Positions 1-7,166 of a stretch of DNA of 11,549 nucleotides are shown here, piece by piece. The position numbers were made by a program, and so were the translations under genes. The notes beneath the pieces were generated by a model. It saw only the letters and a program-made list of their open reading frames with translations, was not told the origin of the DNA and searched no databases. The stretch spans positions 1 to 11,549 of the forward strand of contig JAVVFI010000152.1 of the NCBI GenBank assembly GCA_032250555.1. The letters are read 5' to 3'. The stretch is from NIOZ-UU13 sp032250555. Lineage in GTDB: Bacteria > Planctomycetota > Phycisphaerae > Sedimentisphaerales > Anaerobacaceae. Within the stretch, counting starts at the first letter, position 1. The number at the start of each line of letters is the position of its first letter.

Positions 1-55
1 CCTAATATTGCACAAAATTCAGCAAGTTCAGGATGAGGGGAAATTATAGAAATAT

Positions 56-709
56 TTAATAATCGTAAGGTTTTTTGTTTTGTTTTATTCGGGATTGGTT
101 TTGCATTTTTCGGAGGGTTTGGGTGAGGAGTTCGGCGAGTTTTTTGTCGCCCATGTCTTTTACCTGCCGGACCGTTATTCGTTTGCCGTAGGTGATGTGA
201 ATTTGGCCGGGAGTGAAGAGCTTCTTGTGTCTTGGCCAGCATTCGAAGGCGCCGTCTATAAGGGCCGGAACAATGGGAGCGTTGCCTCGTCTGGATAGAA
301 GGCCGAGGCCTGGTTTGAACGGGGTGATTTTGCCATCGTGTGTACGGGTGCCTTCGGGAAAGAGAGTGACGCCGCCGCCTTTTTTGAGCTTGTCGATGAC
401 CTTCCTCATTGTAGATATATCCGGTTCGCCGAGTTTTACAGGAATAGCGCTCACGGAGGAAATGAGAGGGCCGAAGAACCAATTGGTAAAGAGTGTGTCA
501 CGGGCCATATAGCTGGAATGTCTCTTTATAAGACCTCCGCAAAATATCGGGTCGAGATAACTCTGGTGGTTCGAGACAATTATAAAGGGGCCTTTTCGGG
601 GGATATTGTCCCGGCCGTAGGTACGCACCCGAAAAAACAAAAGGCAAAATACTCTGCAAATCCAGCGTGCAAGCCAGTACCATCTCGCTTTTAGTTTTTC
701 TTTAAGCAT
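56..709 (-). CDS. plsC: 1-acyl-sn-glycerol-3-phosphate acyltransferase (PlsC family)
   Basis: Predicted lysophosphatidate acyltransferase: it moves an acyl group onto the sn-2 position of 1-acylglycerol-3-phosphate to make phosphatidic acid at the inner face of the membrane. Seen in the 217-residue product: a hydrophobic stretch at about residues 11-28, the NHxxxxD acyltransferase motif (NHQSYLD, residues 47-53), the FPEGTRT phosphate-binding block (117-123) and the IVPALI block (146-151). The order and spacing match the family, and the length is usual for short bacterial PlsC proteins. The C-terminus is lysine rich. The ATG at 709 follows an AAGGA Shine-Dalgarno about 5 bases upstream and lies inside the end of cmk, with a 19-base overlap, so translation is probably coupled. 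It is the last gene of the rsbU-cmk-plsC set. Acyl donor (acyl-CoA or acyl-ACP) cannot be told from the sequence. Confidence 0.93.
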   Translation of the reverse strand: MLKEKLKARWYWLARWICRVFCLLFFRVRTYGRDNIPRKGPFIIVSNHQSYLDPIFCGGLIKRHSSYMARDTLFTNWFFGPLISSVSAIPVKLGEPDISTMRKVIDKLKKGGGVTLFPEGTRTHDGKITPFKPGLGLLSRRGNAPIVPALIDGAFECWPRHKKLFTPGQIHITYGKRITVRQVKDMGDKKLAELLTQTLRKMQNQSRIKQNKKPYDY

Positions 710-1365
710 TTTTCCTTCACACAGCTTAACAGCTTTTCAACTACGCCGTTTATGCTCAAATCGGTCGTATCGATTATGACGGCATCTTCGGCCGGCTTTA
801 ACGGGCCGACTGTTCTGTTCTCATCGCTCTTGTCTCTTTCTTCGATGGCCTTTTGTATTTGCTCAAGGGTCTGGCCGTCGCCTTTGGCCAGCAGGTCGGC
901 CTGTCTTCTCTTTGCCCTGGCGGCCGAATCAGCAACCAGATAAAATTTTATATCGGCATCCGGGAAGGCCACCGTGCCCTGGTCTCTTCCTTCGGTAACT
1001 ATTTTTTGCAGGCCTGCGGCGAACTGTCTCTGCATTTCAACTAATTTCTCCCGCACGTTCGGCGCAGAGGCAATATACCGGGCATTGGCGGTTACCTGGG
1101 GGGCGCGTATCTGTTCGGTAAAATCAATGCCATTAATACGTACCAACATTTCATCATCTCTGACGGAGAATTCAAATTTGTTCGTTTGAATAACGCCGAG
1201 AAGCTCGTCTTCGTTGTTCATATTAACAGAGGCCTGCATAGCCGCCAGCGTGACAGCGCGATACATCGCACCGGTATCGAGGAAGCTCGCACTTAGCTTG
1301 CCGGCGAGCAGCCGGGCGGCAGTGCTCTTGCCGGAAGCCGCAGGGCCATCAATCGTAATAATCAT
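691..1365 (-). CDS. cmk: cytidylate kinase (CMP/dCMP kinase)
   Basis: Cytosolic CMP kinase: phosphorylates CMP and dCMP with ATP to give CDP/dCDP for nucleic acid and CDP-lipid synthesis. The 224-residue product starts with the P-loop GPAASGKST (7-15), followed by DTGAMYRA (30-37), the CMP-binding region around IRAPQVTANA (87-96), the EGRDQGT segment (125-131; a hydrophobic residue usually replaces Q), the RAKRR lid arginines (150-154) and the late RDKSDENR...PL...DAVIIDT block (177-200). Length is typical of the bacterial enzyme. The ATG at 1365 overlaps the TGA of the upstream phosphatase gene by one base (TGATG) and follows an AGGTGG Shine-Dalgarno. The 3' end runs 19 bases into plsC. A cmk-plsC pair is a common arrangement in bacteria and supplies CTP-pathway and phosphatidate precursors for phospholipid synthesis. 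Confidence 0.96.
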   Translation of the reverse strand: MIITIDGPAASGKSTAARLLAGKLSASFLDTGAMYRAVTLAAMQASVNMNNEDELLGVIQTNKFEFSVRDDEMLVRINGIDFTEQIRAPQVTANARYIASAPNVREKLVEMQRQFAAGLQKIVTEGRDQGTVAFPDADIKFYLVADSAARAKRRQADLLAKGDGQTLEQIQKAIEERDKSDENRTVGPLKPAEDAVIIDTTDLSINGVVEKLLSCVKEKCLKKN

Positions 1366-2657
1366 CAGCCACCTACCTTAATTACGATAATGCTCGTGTC
1401 ATCAATCTGCCTGGCAAGGCCAACAAAGCGCCTTCTGTATGTTAGTATGTTTTTTATCATCTGGTCCGCCGAGCAGTCGGCAAATTTCTTTGCAGTCTCC
1501 AACATAGTGTCTCTACCCCATAATTCGTTATCGAAGTTGAAGGCATCAATCAGCCCGTCGGTATAAAAGAGCAAACAGTCACCATCTTTTAATCCGATAG
1601 TTTCAATCTCATACTCGGCCTGCGGATCGACACCGAGTACGAGGCCGCCTTTATCCAGCTCGATAATTTTTCCGTCTCGAATCAAGATGGTCGGCTCATG
1701 ACCGCAATTGCAGTATGTTATGGTCATATCCCAGGCGTTAATACCGGCATGAAACAATGTGATGAACTCACCGTCCCTGCACTCATCGCACGCCATTTTA
1801 TTTATCTTTTGAACAACGGCCTTATTGCATTGTTCTTTGTTTTTGCCTGCGCAATAAGCCGGTATATCTTTAACCGTGTCGATGTATGCCTTTAGAGCAC
1901 CACGAAATGAACTCATCATTATTGCAGCGGGAATACCTTTACCCATCACGTCGGCAATCACCACTGTCAGTAAGTTATTTTCAAATTGAAGAAAACTGTA
2001 AAGGTCGCCGCCGACATCAAAACAGGGAATGTAAGCAGCCGCTATATCCAGACCAGGTATCTGCGGGGCCTTTTCCGGAATCATTCTCCTCTGAACAACG
2101 CCTGCCAGCCGCATCTGCTCGGCCATACGTGCGCCCTCAATTGCCCTGGTGTACAGTCTTGCGTTCGTTATCGCTATCGCACACTGAGACGCAACGGCGC
2201 GGGCAAGATGAATATCTTCTTCCCAGAATCGTTTGGGCTTCGGGCTGTATAAACGAAGCACACCAATATCCTGGCCTTTGAACTGCATAGCAACCGTAAG
2301 CTGGCTGACAAGGCCCTCTTTGATTGTAGCGTCTTTATATTCGACTCTGCCGTCAAGACGCATATCGTCCAGTATCACAGCTTCGCCTGCAAAAGCGGCC
2401 TTGACCACCGGGTCATTTTTCGAGACTATCCCTTTATTTCGGTATTCCTCACTGAGGCCGTAGGTGCTGCGCATCTTCAGTTCGCCGGCCTCTTCATCGA
2501 GCAGCCGAATCGAGCAGGCCTTGACGCCGACAATTTTTACGGCCGCCTCAGCTAATCTATCGAGCACCTCCTGAAGCGAAAACTCACCGGCCACAAGTGT
2601 GGAAAGCTGATAAATCTGCTCTTCTCTTTCAATTTGTTTATTTGTCTTTTTTGTCAT
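1365..2657 (-). CDS. GAF-domain PP2C-type serine phosphatase (RsbU/SpoIIE-like)
   Basis: Predicted cytosolic sensor phosphatase. Residues about 15-165 form a GAF domain (a ligand- or redox-sensing module), then a helical linker (about 166-195) leads into a SpoIIE/RsbU-type PPM phosphatase domain (about 205-428). The metal-binding aspartates are present: FDVGGD (213-218), ADVMGKG (235-241), YTDGL (365-369) and the final DDTS (419-422). The conserved NCGHEPTIL segment (317-325) is also intact, so the enzyme should be active. Family members dephosphorylate anti-anti-sigma factors in partner-switching pathways, but no STAS protein or anti-sigma kinase is encoded in this window, so the substrate is unknown. 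The ATG at 2657 has only a weak purine-rich leader (AGAGA). It is the first gene of the operon with cmk and plsC, with a one-base overlap to cmk. Confidence 0.9.
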   Translation of the reverse strand: MTKKTNKQIEREEQIYQLSTLVAGEFSLQEVLDRLAEAAVKIVGVKACSIRLLDEEAGELKMRSTYGLSEEYRNKGIVSKNDPVVKAAFAGEAVILDDMRLDGRVEYKDATIKEGLVSQLTVAMQFKGQDIGVLRLYSPKPKRFWEEDIHLARAVASQCAIAITNARLYTRAIEGARMAEQMRLAGVVQRRMIPEKAPQIPGLDIAAAYIPCFDVGGDLYSFLQFENNLLTVVIADVMGKGIPAAIMMSSFRGALKAYIDTVKDIPAYCAGKNKEQCNKAVVQKINKMACDECRDGEFITLFHAGINAWDMTITYCNCGHEPTILIRDGKIIELDKGGLVLGVDPQAEYEIETIGLKDGDCLLFYTDGLIDAFNFDNELWGRDTMLETAKKFADCSADQMIKNILTYRRRFVGLARQIDDTSIIVIKVGG

Positions 2658-2806
2658 AATCTCTATTTTTACATCCCAGTAAGGATTATACTTTAATATC
2701 CGCCGTTGTTGAACCTTAAATTATTTTATCGTTACGGCTTGCATAAAATTTGCGTGAGATTACTATACATTTATATTATGAATTTGTTCGGATATACAAA
2801 ATAAAA
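2658..2806. promoter_or_regulatory. divergent intergenic region between rsbU-like gene and acylphosphatase gene
   Basis: AT-rich 149-base gap between two divergent genes, so it should hold both promoters. I see an imperfect palindrome at 2683-2701 (GGAT arms with two central mismatches) and no convincing -35/-10 pair. No small gene or RNA is recognisable. Confidence 0.4.
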
Positions 2807-3076
2807 ATGATTGCCAGACACATTACATTTTCAGGTCGGGTTCAGGGGGTCGGCTTTCGCTTCACGGCCCGCAGAGCGGCAGACCGCCGTCAGTTGACAG
2901 GCTATGTGCGTAATATGCCGAACGGCTCGGTTGAAATGCTCGCCCAGGGACGCGATGAGGAAGTGGATGACTGCATACAGGACATAAAAGAATATTTTTC
3001 CGGCTATATAAGAGAAACGAAAATAGTGGAAATTCCTCCCGATCCCAAATACTCAGACTTCCAAATCACGTTTTAA
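2807..3076 (+). CDS. acyP: acylphosphatase
   Basis: Small cytosolic acylphosphatase that hydrolyses carboxyl-phosphate bonds such as in acetyl phosphate or 1,3-bisphosphoglycerate. The 89-residue product has the signature GRVQGVGFRF (10-19) with the catalytic arginine R18 in the phosphate-binding loop, and GYVRNMPNGSVE (32-43) with the catalytic asparagine N36. Length matches the usual ~90 residues. An in-frame TTG at 2750 would add 19 residues with no family counterpart. The ATG at 2807 places the protein start in the usual position, just before the first beta strand. No clear Shine-Dalgarno precedes it, so initiation may be weak or nearly leaderless. The gene is single, divergent from the rsbU operon and convergent with the gene at 3096-3860, only 19 bases away, with no visible terminator between. 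Confidence 0.93.
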   Translation: MIARHITFSGRVQGVGFRFTARRAADRRQLTGYVRNMPNGSVEMLAQGRDEEVDDCIQDIKEYFSGYIRETKIVEIPPDPKYSDFQITF

Positions 3077-3095
3077 TCAACCATATAATGCCAAA

Positions 3096-3860
3096 TTATT
3101 CACCGAGATGGCGGATGAGGCCGTGTTTTCGAGGTACTACAAGGTCGGCTATTCTTGCCGGCTGGTCTTCTTTCGTTTTGTAACTGACGTTCATTATCTC
3201 GATAAATTCGGCCGTGTACTCCTTCAGCACACCACAGTATTCTAATATCTTATCACCCTTAATCATTTCGAGGACAACCTTGTGGCCGATATATCGTTCA
3301 AGCAACGGTTCAAAAGACGTCCCCACCGAACCCATAAGCTCCTGTTTCATCTGCGAGACATACTTGTCCTGAGAAGTCAGCATTTTGCCGGCAGGTGTGG
3401 CCTTTTTGGCCTGGTTGATAACCAGATTAATAATCTCCACCACCGAATCTCTGATAGTTCGAAAGACATTCAGGATTCTTCTCTTTTCTCTTCGCCAGGG
3501 TCCGGGATGATATGTCCTCTTCAATTCCTTCTCTCTTGCTTTTTTATTTCGTTCGCTTTGATCATCGTGGAAACGAATCACAGCTCCGATGTTAGGATAC
3601 TCATATTTATATAGAATATAGCTGGCCTCTTCATGCCCGTCCGTGTCTTTCTGTTTTTGAGGATATACAAACTCCAGCCCGGTATTTTCCACCCTCAATT
3701 TACCCCATATTGTTTTTCCGGCGGTGTCCTCTAACGTCACCATATTCTGCTCGAAATCTCTTAGGCACTTATCGCGGCTTCTTTTTCTTATAAAAGCGCC
3801 GAGGCCGGCGGCCAGGATAATAAAAATTATAGTTATAGCTGTTGCCATGTCACCAAACAT
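3096..3860 (-). CDS. membrane-anchored protein of unknown function, possible Sm-like barrels
   Basis: I do not recognise a named family. The 254-residue product has one N-terminal membrane helix (about residues 7-24) followed by a basic stop (RKRSRDK), which suggests a single-pass protein with its bulk in the cytoplasm. Residues about 40-66 and 190-225 both read as short strands with glycines at turn positions and could be two small beta barrels of Sm/PRC type; this is inference from pattern only. Between them lies a very basic segment (105-135) and an amphipathic helical part (130-180). The ATG at 3860 has a GAGGGG stretch about 10 bases upstream; an ATG at 3848 would remove the first four residues. 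It lies 67 bases downstream of the small cysteine-motif gene and may be co-transcribed with it. Confidence 0.75.
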   Translation of the reverse strand: MFGDMATAITIIFIILAAGLGAFIRKRSRDKCLRDFEQNMVTLEDTAGKTIWGKLRVENTGLEFVYPQKQKDTDGHEEASYILYKYEYPNIGAVIRFHDDQSERNKKAREKELKRTYHPGPWRREKRRILNVFRTIRDSVVEIINLVINQAKKATPAGKMLTSQDKYVSQMKQELMGSVGTSFEPLLERYIGHKVVLEMIKGDKILEYCGVLKEYTAEFIEIMNVSYKTKEDQPARIADLVVPRKHGLIRHLGE

Positions 3861-3927
3861 GATATTCAGCCCCTCAACTTATTGTGGGCTTATCTCCTTT
3901 CGAGTGTTATTGCAGGCGTATCATAAC

Positions 3928-4413
3928 TCAAATCTGCGCCAGAATAACTGTGTAATTCTTTCCATAGAACTTAGCACAATTCGGACAGGTGGTATAGAAA
4001 AAGTACATTTTCTTAAGCCCTTTGGCCTTCGATTTAACGTAGTCTTTCATTTCCATGGTCCACTGCCCGGCGTTCTTATACGGCCCTTCGAAAACTTTCG
4101 TCAGAAAAGTCCCTGATATCCTTGCCGTCTCGGCGCCTGGGACCTCTTTCGAGACCGCAATGTAAATATCAGAACCCCAAAGCGATTTCTCATCCGAAAG
4201 CATAAGAGGCTCAGGCTCAAGGGCATCGGCCTTTTGAATCAACTCCATATTCTTTACCATTACTTTGCCGAAGTTCAGCGGGATGTGAAAAAAACTTTTC
4301 ACATGATCCTTAATAAACAACCTATTATCAAAGGTTACTTCTTTCTCATCCCACGGTTCAGGATTAAATCTCGGACAGCAGCCCGTCTCCGATTGCTCGT
4401 AAAGCTTTTCCAT
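3928..4413 (-). CDS. small conserved 'hydrolase'-annotated protein, GyrI-like pattern
   Basis: The 161-residue product resembles a conserved family usually labelled only 'hydrolase' in archaea and bacteria; the biochemical role is unknown. Seen: an early CCPRFNPEPWDEKE segment (12-25), the SFFHIPLNFG block (40-49), LSDEKSLWGSDIYIAV (72-87), GTFLTKVFEGPYKN (101-114), which recalls GyrI-like effector-binding folds, and a late FFYTTCPNCAKFYGKNY segment (138-154). C12/C13 together with C143/C146 could form a metal or disulfide site, which is inference. Start choice: a GTG at 4422 is in frame, but its bases are part of the GAGGTG Shine-Dalgarno that sits 6 bases before the ATG at 4413, so the ATG is preferred. 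No signal peptide, so cytosolic. It follows the ybjQ gene by 106 bases. Confidence 0.85.
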   Translation of the reverse strand: MEKLYEQSETGCCPRFNPEPWDEKEVTFDNRLFIKDHVKSFFHIPLNFGKVMVKNMELIQKADALEPEPLMLSDEKSLWGSDIYIAVSKEVPGAETARISGTFLTKVFEGPYKNAGQWTMEMKDYVKSKAKGLKKMYFFYTTCPNCAKFYGKNYTVILAQI

Positions 4414-4419
4414 AATAGT

Positions 4420-4425
4420 CACCTC
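4420..4425 (-). promoter_or_regulatory. ribosome binding site GAGGTG deciding the start at 4413
   Basis: GAGGTG on the minus strand lies 6 bases before the ATG at 4413. The competing GTG start at 4422 would lie inside this same motif, which argues against it. Confidence 0.75.
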
Positions 4426-4519
4426 ACATTCAATTTGCCTTCTATAATAACAAGAATAGTAAGCTTAATCCTCAAAAAAAAAAGCTTCCGCTAAATACGT
4501 GCTTCCATAGTGCTATTGT

Positions 4520-4852
4520 TTATTCTATCACGACCGCAGTGCCTTTGGCCGACGCCATTAAAAGGGACTTGTTTTTGGAACCGACGTTATCGTAATCCAG
4601 AGAAAAACCGACAATGGCATTGGCTCCCAGTCTGCTCGCTTCTTCTTTGACTTCGGCTATAACATCATCCTGCATTGCCTTCATAACATCCTGATATGAC
4701 TCCGAGCGTCCGCCAAAGACATCGCGAAAAGACGTGAAGAAGTCACGGATGATGTTGACCGCCCGAACGTTCCTCGAAATCACAACACCTTTATATTCGG
4801 TAATTTTAATCCCGTCTAAAATCGGAGTCGTAAAAATTTTAACATCGTTCAT
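4520..4852 (-). CDS. YbjQ family protein (UPF0145)
   Basis: A 110-residue cytosolic protein of the YbjQ/UPF0145 family, described as putative heavy-metal-binding; the true function is not established. Seen: an N-terminal strand region with ITEYKGVVISRNV (17-29), the central GGRSESYQDVM segment (47-57), a helix rich in charged residues (58-74) and the GANAIVGFSLDYDNV block (76-90) followed by a closing strand with GTAVVIE (104-110). These are the family's hallmark blocks, in order and at full length (~105-110 residues). The ATG at 4852 follows a GGAG at about 11 bases. It starts 32 bases after the stop of the large secreted enzyme gene and may be on the same transcript, although its role has no obvious link to polysaccharide use. 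Confidence 0.93.
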   Translation of the reverse strand: MNDVKIFTTPILDGIKITEYKGVVISRNVRAVNIIRDFFTSFRDVFGGRSESYQDVMKAMQDDVIAEVKEEASRLGANAIVGFSLDYDNVGSKNKSLLMASAKGTAVVIE

Positions 4853-4884
4853 CGGATTGGTTACTCCCTTAATTTTTCATTATT

Positions 4885-7146
4885 TTATCTTACAATTCGC
4901 TTTATATATACTGCTAATTCGGCGCCGATGCTGCGAGGTTTTTCCCAGCTCCGGTTACCGGCCTCAACATTTACTTCCGCCTGCCTAACCTCTTTCCCTG
5001 CTGCACAATCAAACCATCGAAATTCATAAGTTCCCCGCTTCATACCCTTTAGGCCAATCTCGCCCCGCAGATCAGGCGTATAAGCTATATAGCTGAATCC
5101 GGGAAGCGCCAGAACATATTTTGTTCCCGCAAATCTTAGTTCATCGTGCGGCGACATTTCATTAAAATTCGTGGATTCAAAAAACTTTACGAGTCTGCCG
5201 CAGGCCTCAAGGTCGCTCTTAGGCGTTGAAGCAATATCCATCCCTAAAATCATCACGTACGCACCTCCCATTGCGCACGCCCAGCTTTTTTTTCGTAAAT
5301 CCTCCCCGCTGATAAAGTCCTTTGCCTCGGACATGTTAAGACTGTATCTGCCTTTCGCTTGTTTGAAAGCGGAGACCATACCATCGTGCAGGTCGTCGGC
5401 ACTGGATACATTATACTGGACGGCAAACTGGTCGATGTTGGATTCGGCAGCAAATTCGGAAAAGTCCAGGCCATTAAGTTTGTGTATGGCTATGACGTGA
5501 TTATAATCATCGGCCCTGCGAATTTCGGCGGCGATATTCTTCGCACTTGCTACGGTCAAGGCCTCCTGGTATTCTTCGGCAATACACCAAATCAGATTTT
5601 TATGATGCTCGAACCTATCGACTATCGTATGGATAAAATTCCTTTCTGCCCTGCCCACAACATCACCTGTCTTCCAGGGCCTTGCGTTGTCATCGTATAA
5701 AAACAAATATATAACAATGCCGGTTTTATCCATTTCCGTAAACCACTTTTCCCATTGCGCGAGCACCTTCGAATTTATGCCTTTGCGCGGGTCGTTACTC
5801 ACAAATGGATTATGCGTTTTGTCTCCGTCGCCGCCGTGCGAGCGCACCGCCATCAGGTAAATGCAGTTTGCGCCTGTTCCTTTCATTTTCTCAATCAATT
5901 CCATCTGGTCACCATCCCGCGAGCCATCGGGCCTTAACGTACCTCGATAAAGAAAATCCTCCGGGTCGCCCGGCCCGCACATAAAGAAAGGCCCGCCGCC
6001 CCTGCGTTTTAGCCATTGGGGATGTTCGGAATCGACAACAACCTGGCCACTCACAGGCTCCGGCGCTGTCACTGAATCTTTGAGCAGCTTCAGAGTATGG
6101 TTTTCCATTTCGGCGCCCTTGATTTTTGTGTCGTTCCAGCTAATAATCATATCCAGGCTCGGCATAACAACCATAGCTCGCAGGCCACCGTGTCCGAAAC
6201 AGCCGTAGGTATCTTCCGGCACATCAGGCCAGTGCAGTTTGCCCTGGCGGTCGACGCCATTGGTCCACCACAGCCAGCTATAACTTCCCACATGGTCACA
6301 CTGATTATCCGGTATATTCTTCGAGCCTATCGAACGCTGTCCGGGTATCATCTCGCCTTCAAGATTCCCGGCCCGCGGAATCGAATTCGGCAGTGGGCTC
6401 GTCACCGCCATCGTCGCATATTCAGGGCTGATTAACTGCTTATCTTTCCATTTGCCTTTACGCAAATATAATAATCCGAAGCGAGCAAAGTCACGCGGCG
6501 AAATACCTAATCGGCCCGGCCTGTTCTTAACACCGAAAGCCATAAACGTCGGATTGTCCTGACACTGAATAAGATCAGTAAGTCCGGGATGAAAAACATC
6601 CGCATCCACCGTCTCAAAAGTCGCGCCATAGACTTTCTGAAACAGCGTGTCCCAGAACAGGGCCATCTGCCAGTCATTATAAGCAAAGGCAGTTCCGGGG
6701 GCTTCTGCAAGACCATAGCATGAAATCTGGTTCGCACAGTCCCTCCACCTGATACCCCGGTCTTTATAATCAAGGGCCTTGTTAATATGGCTCAATTTCG
6801 GCTGCCACTTGTATATAGGCTCATCAAGACTGAAAATTCTGCCATCCTCGACGGCCTTAAACAGGAAGTGCGAATACAAAGGTTTTGCCGCCGATGCAAC
6901 GTCTTTTCGCCGGCTCTCATCGCCCCACGTATAAACCATATACCCATTCCGCACCACACAGCCGAATCCTCCGGCATAATTACTCAATTCTTTGAGTTTC
7001 TCTGCATCCAGGCCGACCTGTTCAGGCTTTTTAGTTGCCCATTCTTTTCCCGGATATACCGGGCCTGTTTCAACCGCTCGTATATGGGTAATGCCCAAAG
7101 ACAAACCAATCAACAGCCACATTAACATTATCTTTGTAAACTTCAT
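4885..7146 (-). CDS. secreted fusion: beta-lactamase-fold serine hydrolase + glycoside-hydrolase-like barrel
   Basis: A 753-residue secreted protein. Residues 1-24 are a Sec signal peptide with a likely cut after IRA. Residues about 35-360 form a class C beta-lactamase/esterase-like domain with the nucleophile motif S85-A-A-K88, a Y156-N-D motif (variant of YxN) and H319-G-G replacing KTG; the catalytic set is complete, so esterase or peptidase activity is likely. A linker (about 360-376) leads to a (beta/alpha)8-like domain (about 377-645) resembling DUF4038/apiosidase-type glycoside hydrolases, with E524/E525 in IWCIAEEY as possible acid/base and E607 in LNMSEAKDF as possible nucleophile. 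Residues about 650-753 resemble the beta-sandwich 'collagen-binding' domain that often follows DUF4038. The ATG at 7146 follows GAGGAG. It lies 20 bases after the beta-helix gene. Substrate unknown; plausibly an acylated polysaccharide. Confidence 0.88.
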   Translation of the reverse strand: MKFTKIMLMWLLIGLSLGITHIRAVETGPVYPGKEWATKKPEQVGLDAEKLKELSNYAGGFGCVVRNGYMVYTWGDESRRKDVASAAKPLYSHFLFKAVEDGRIFSLDEPIYKWQPKLSHINKALDYKDRGIRWRDCANQISCYGLAEAPGTAFAYNDWQMALFWDTLFQKVYGATFETVDADVFHPGLTDLIQCQDNPTFMAFGVKNRPGRLGISPRDFARFGLLYLRKGKWKDKQLISPEYATMAVTSPLPNSIPRAGNLEGEMIPGQRSIGSKNIPDNQCDHVGSYSWLWWTNGVDRQGKLHWPDVPEDTYGCFGHGGLRAMVVMPSLDMIISWNDTKIKGAEMENHTLKLLKDSVTAPEPVSGQVVVDSEHPQWLKRRGGGPFFMCGPGDPEDFLYRGTLRPDGSRDGDQMELIEKMKGTGANCIYLMAVRSHGGDGDKTHNPFVSNDPRKGINSKVLAQWEKWFTEMDKTGIVIYLFLYDDNARPWKTGDVVGRAERNFIHTIVDRFEHHKNLIWCIAEEYQEALTVASAKNIAAEIRRADDYNHVIAIHKLNGLDFSEFAAESNIDQFAVQYNVSSADDLHDGMVSAFKQAKGRYSLNMSEAKDFISGEDLRKKSWACAMGGAYVMILGMDIASTPKSDLEACGRLVKFFESTNFNEMSPHDELRFAGTKYVLALPGFSYIAYTPDLRGEIGLKGMKRGTYEFRWFDCAAGKEVRQAEVNVEAGNRSWEKPRSIGAELAVYIKRIVR

Positions 7147-7166
7147 TTTACTTTTTCTCCTCTCTC

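Noticed and set aside
1..55. Short AT-rich stretch downstream of plsC
   Set aside because: No terminator hairpin or start of a neighbouring gene can be seen in 55 bases.
1886..2281. Open plus-strand frame antisense to the RsbU-like gene
   Set aside because: It lies wholly within a gene with intact domains on the other strand, has no Shine-Dalgarno, and its translation looks like no protein family.
2683..2701. Imperfect palindrome between the rsbU-like and acylphosphatase genes
   Set aside because: Two central mismatches leave only short arms; not distinguishable from chance in AT-rich DNA.
4461..4487. A10 run flanked by two AAGCTT sites, considered as a minus-strand terminator after ybjQ
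   Set aside because: The sequence upstream of the T run on the minus strand carries GGAAGC as a direct repeat, not an inverted one, so no stable hairpin forms.
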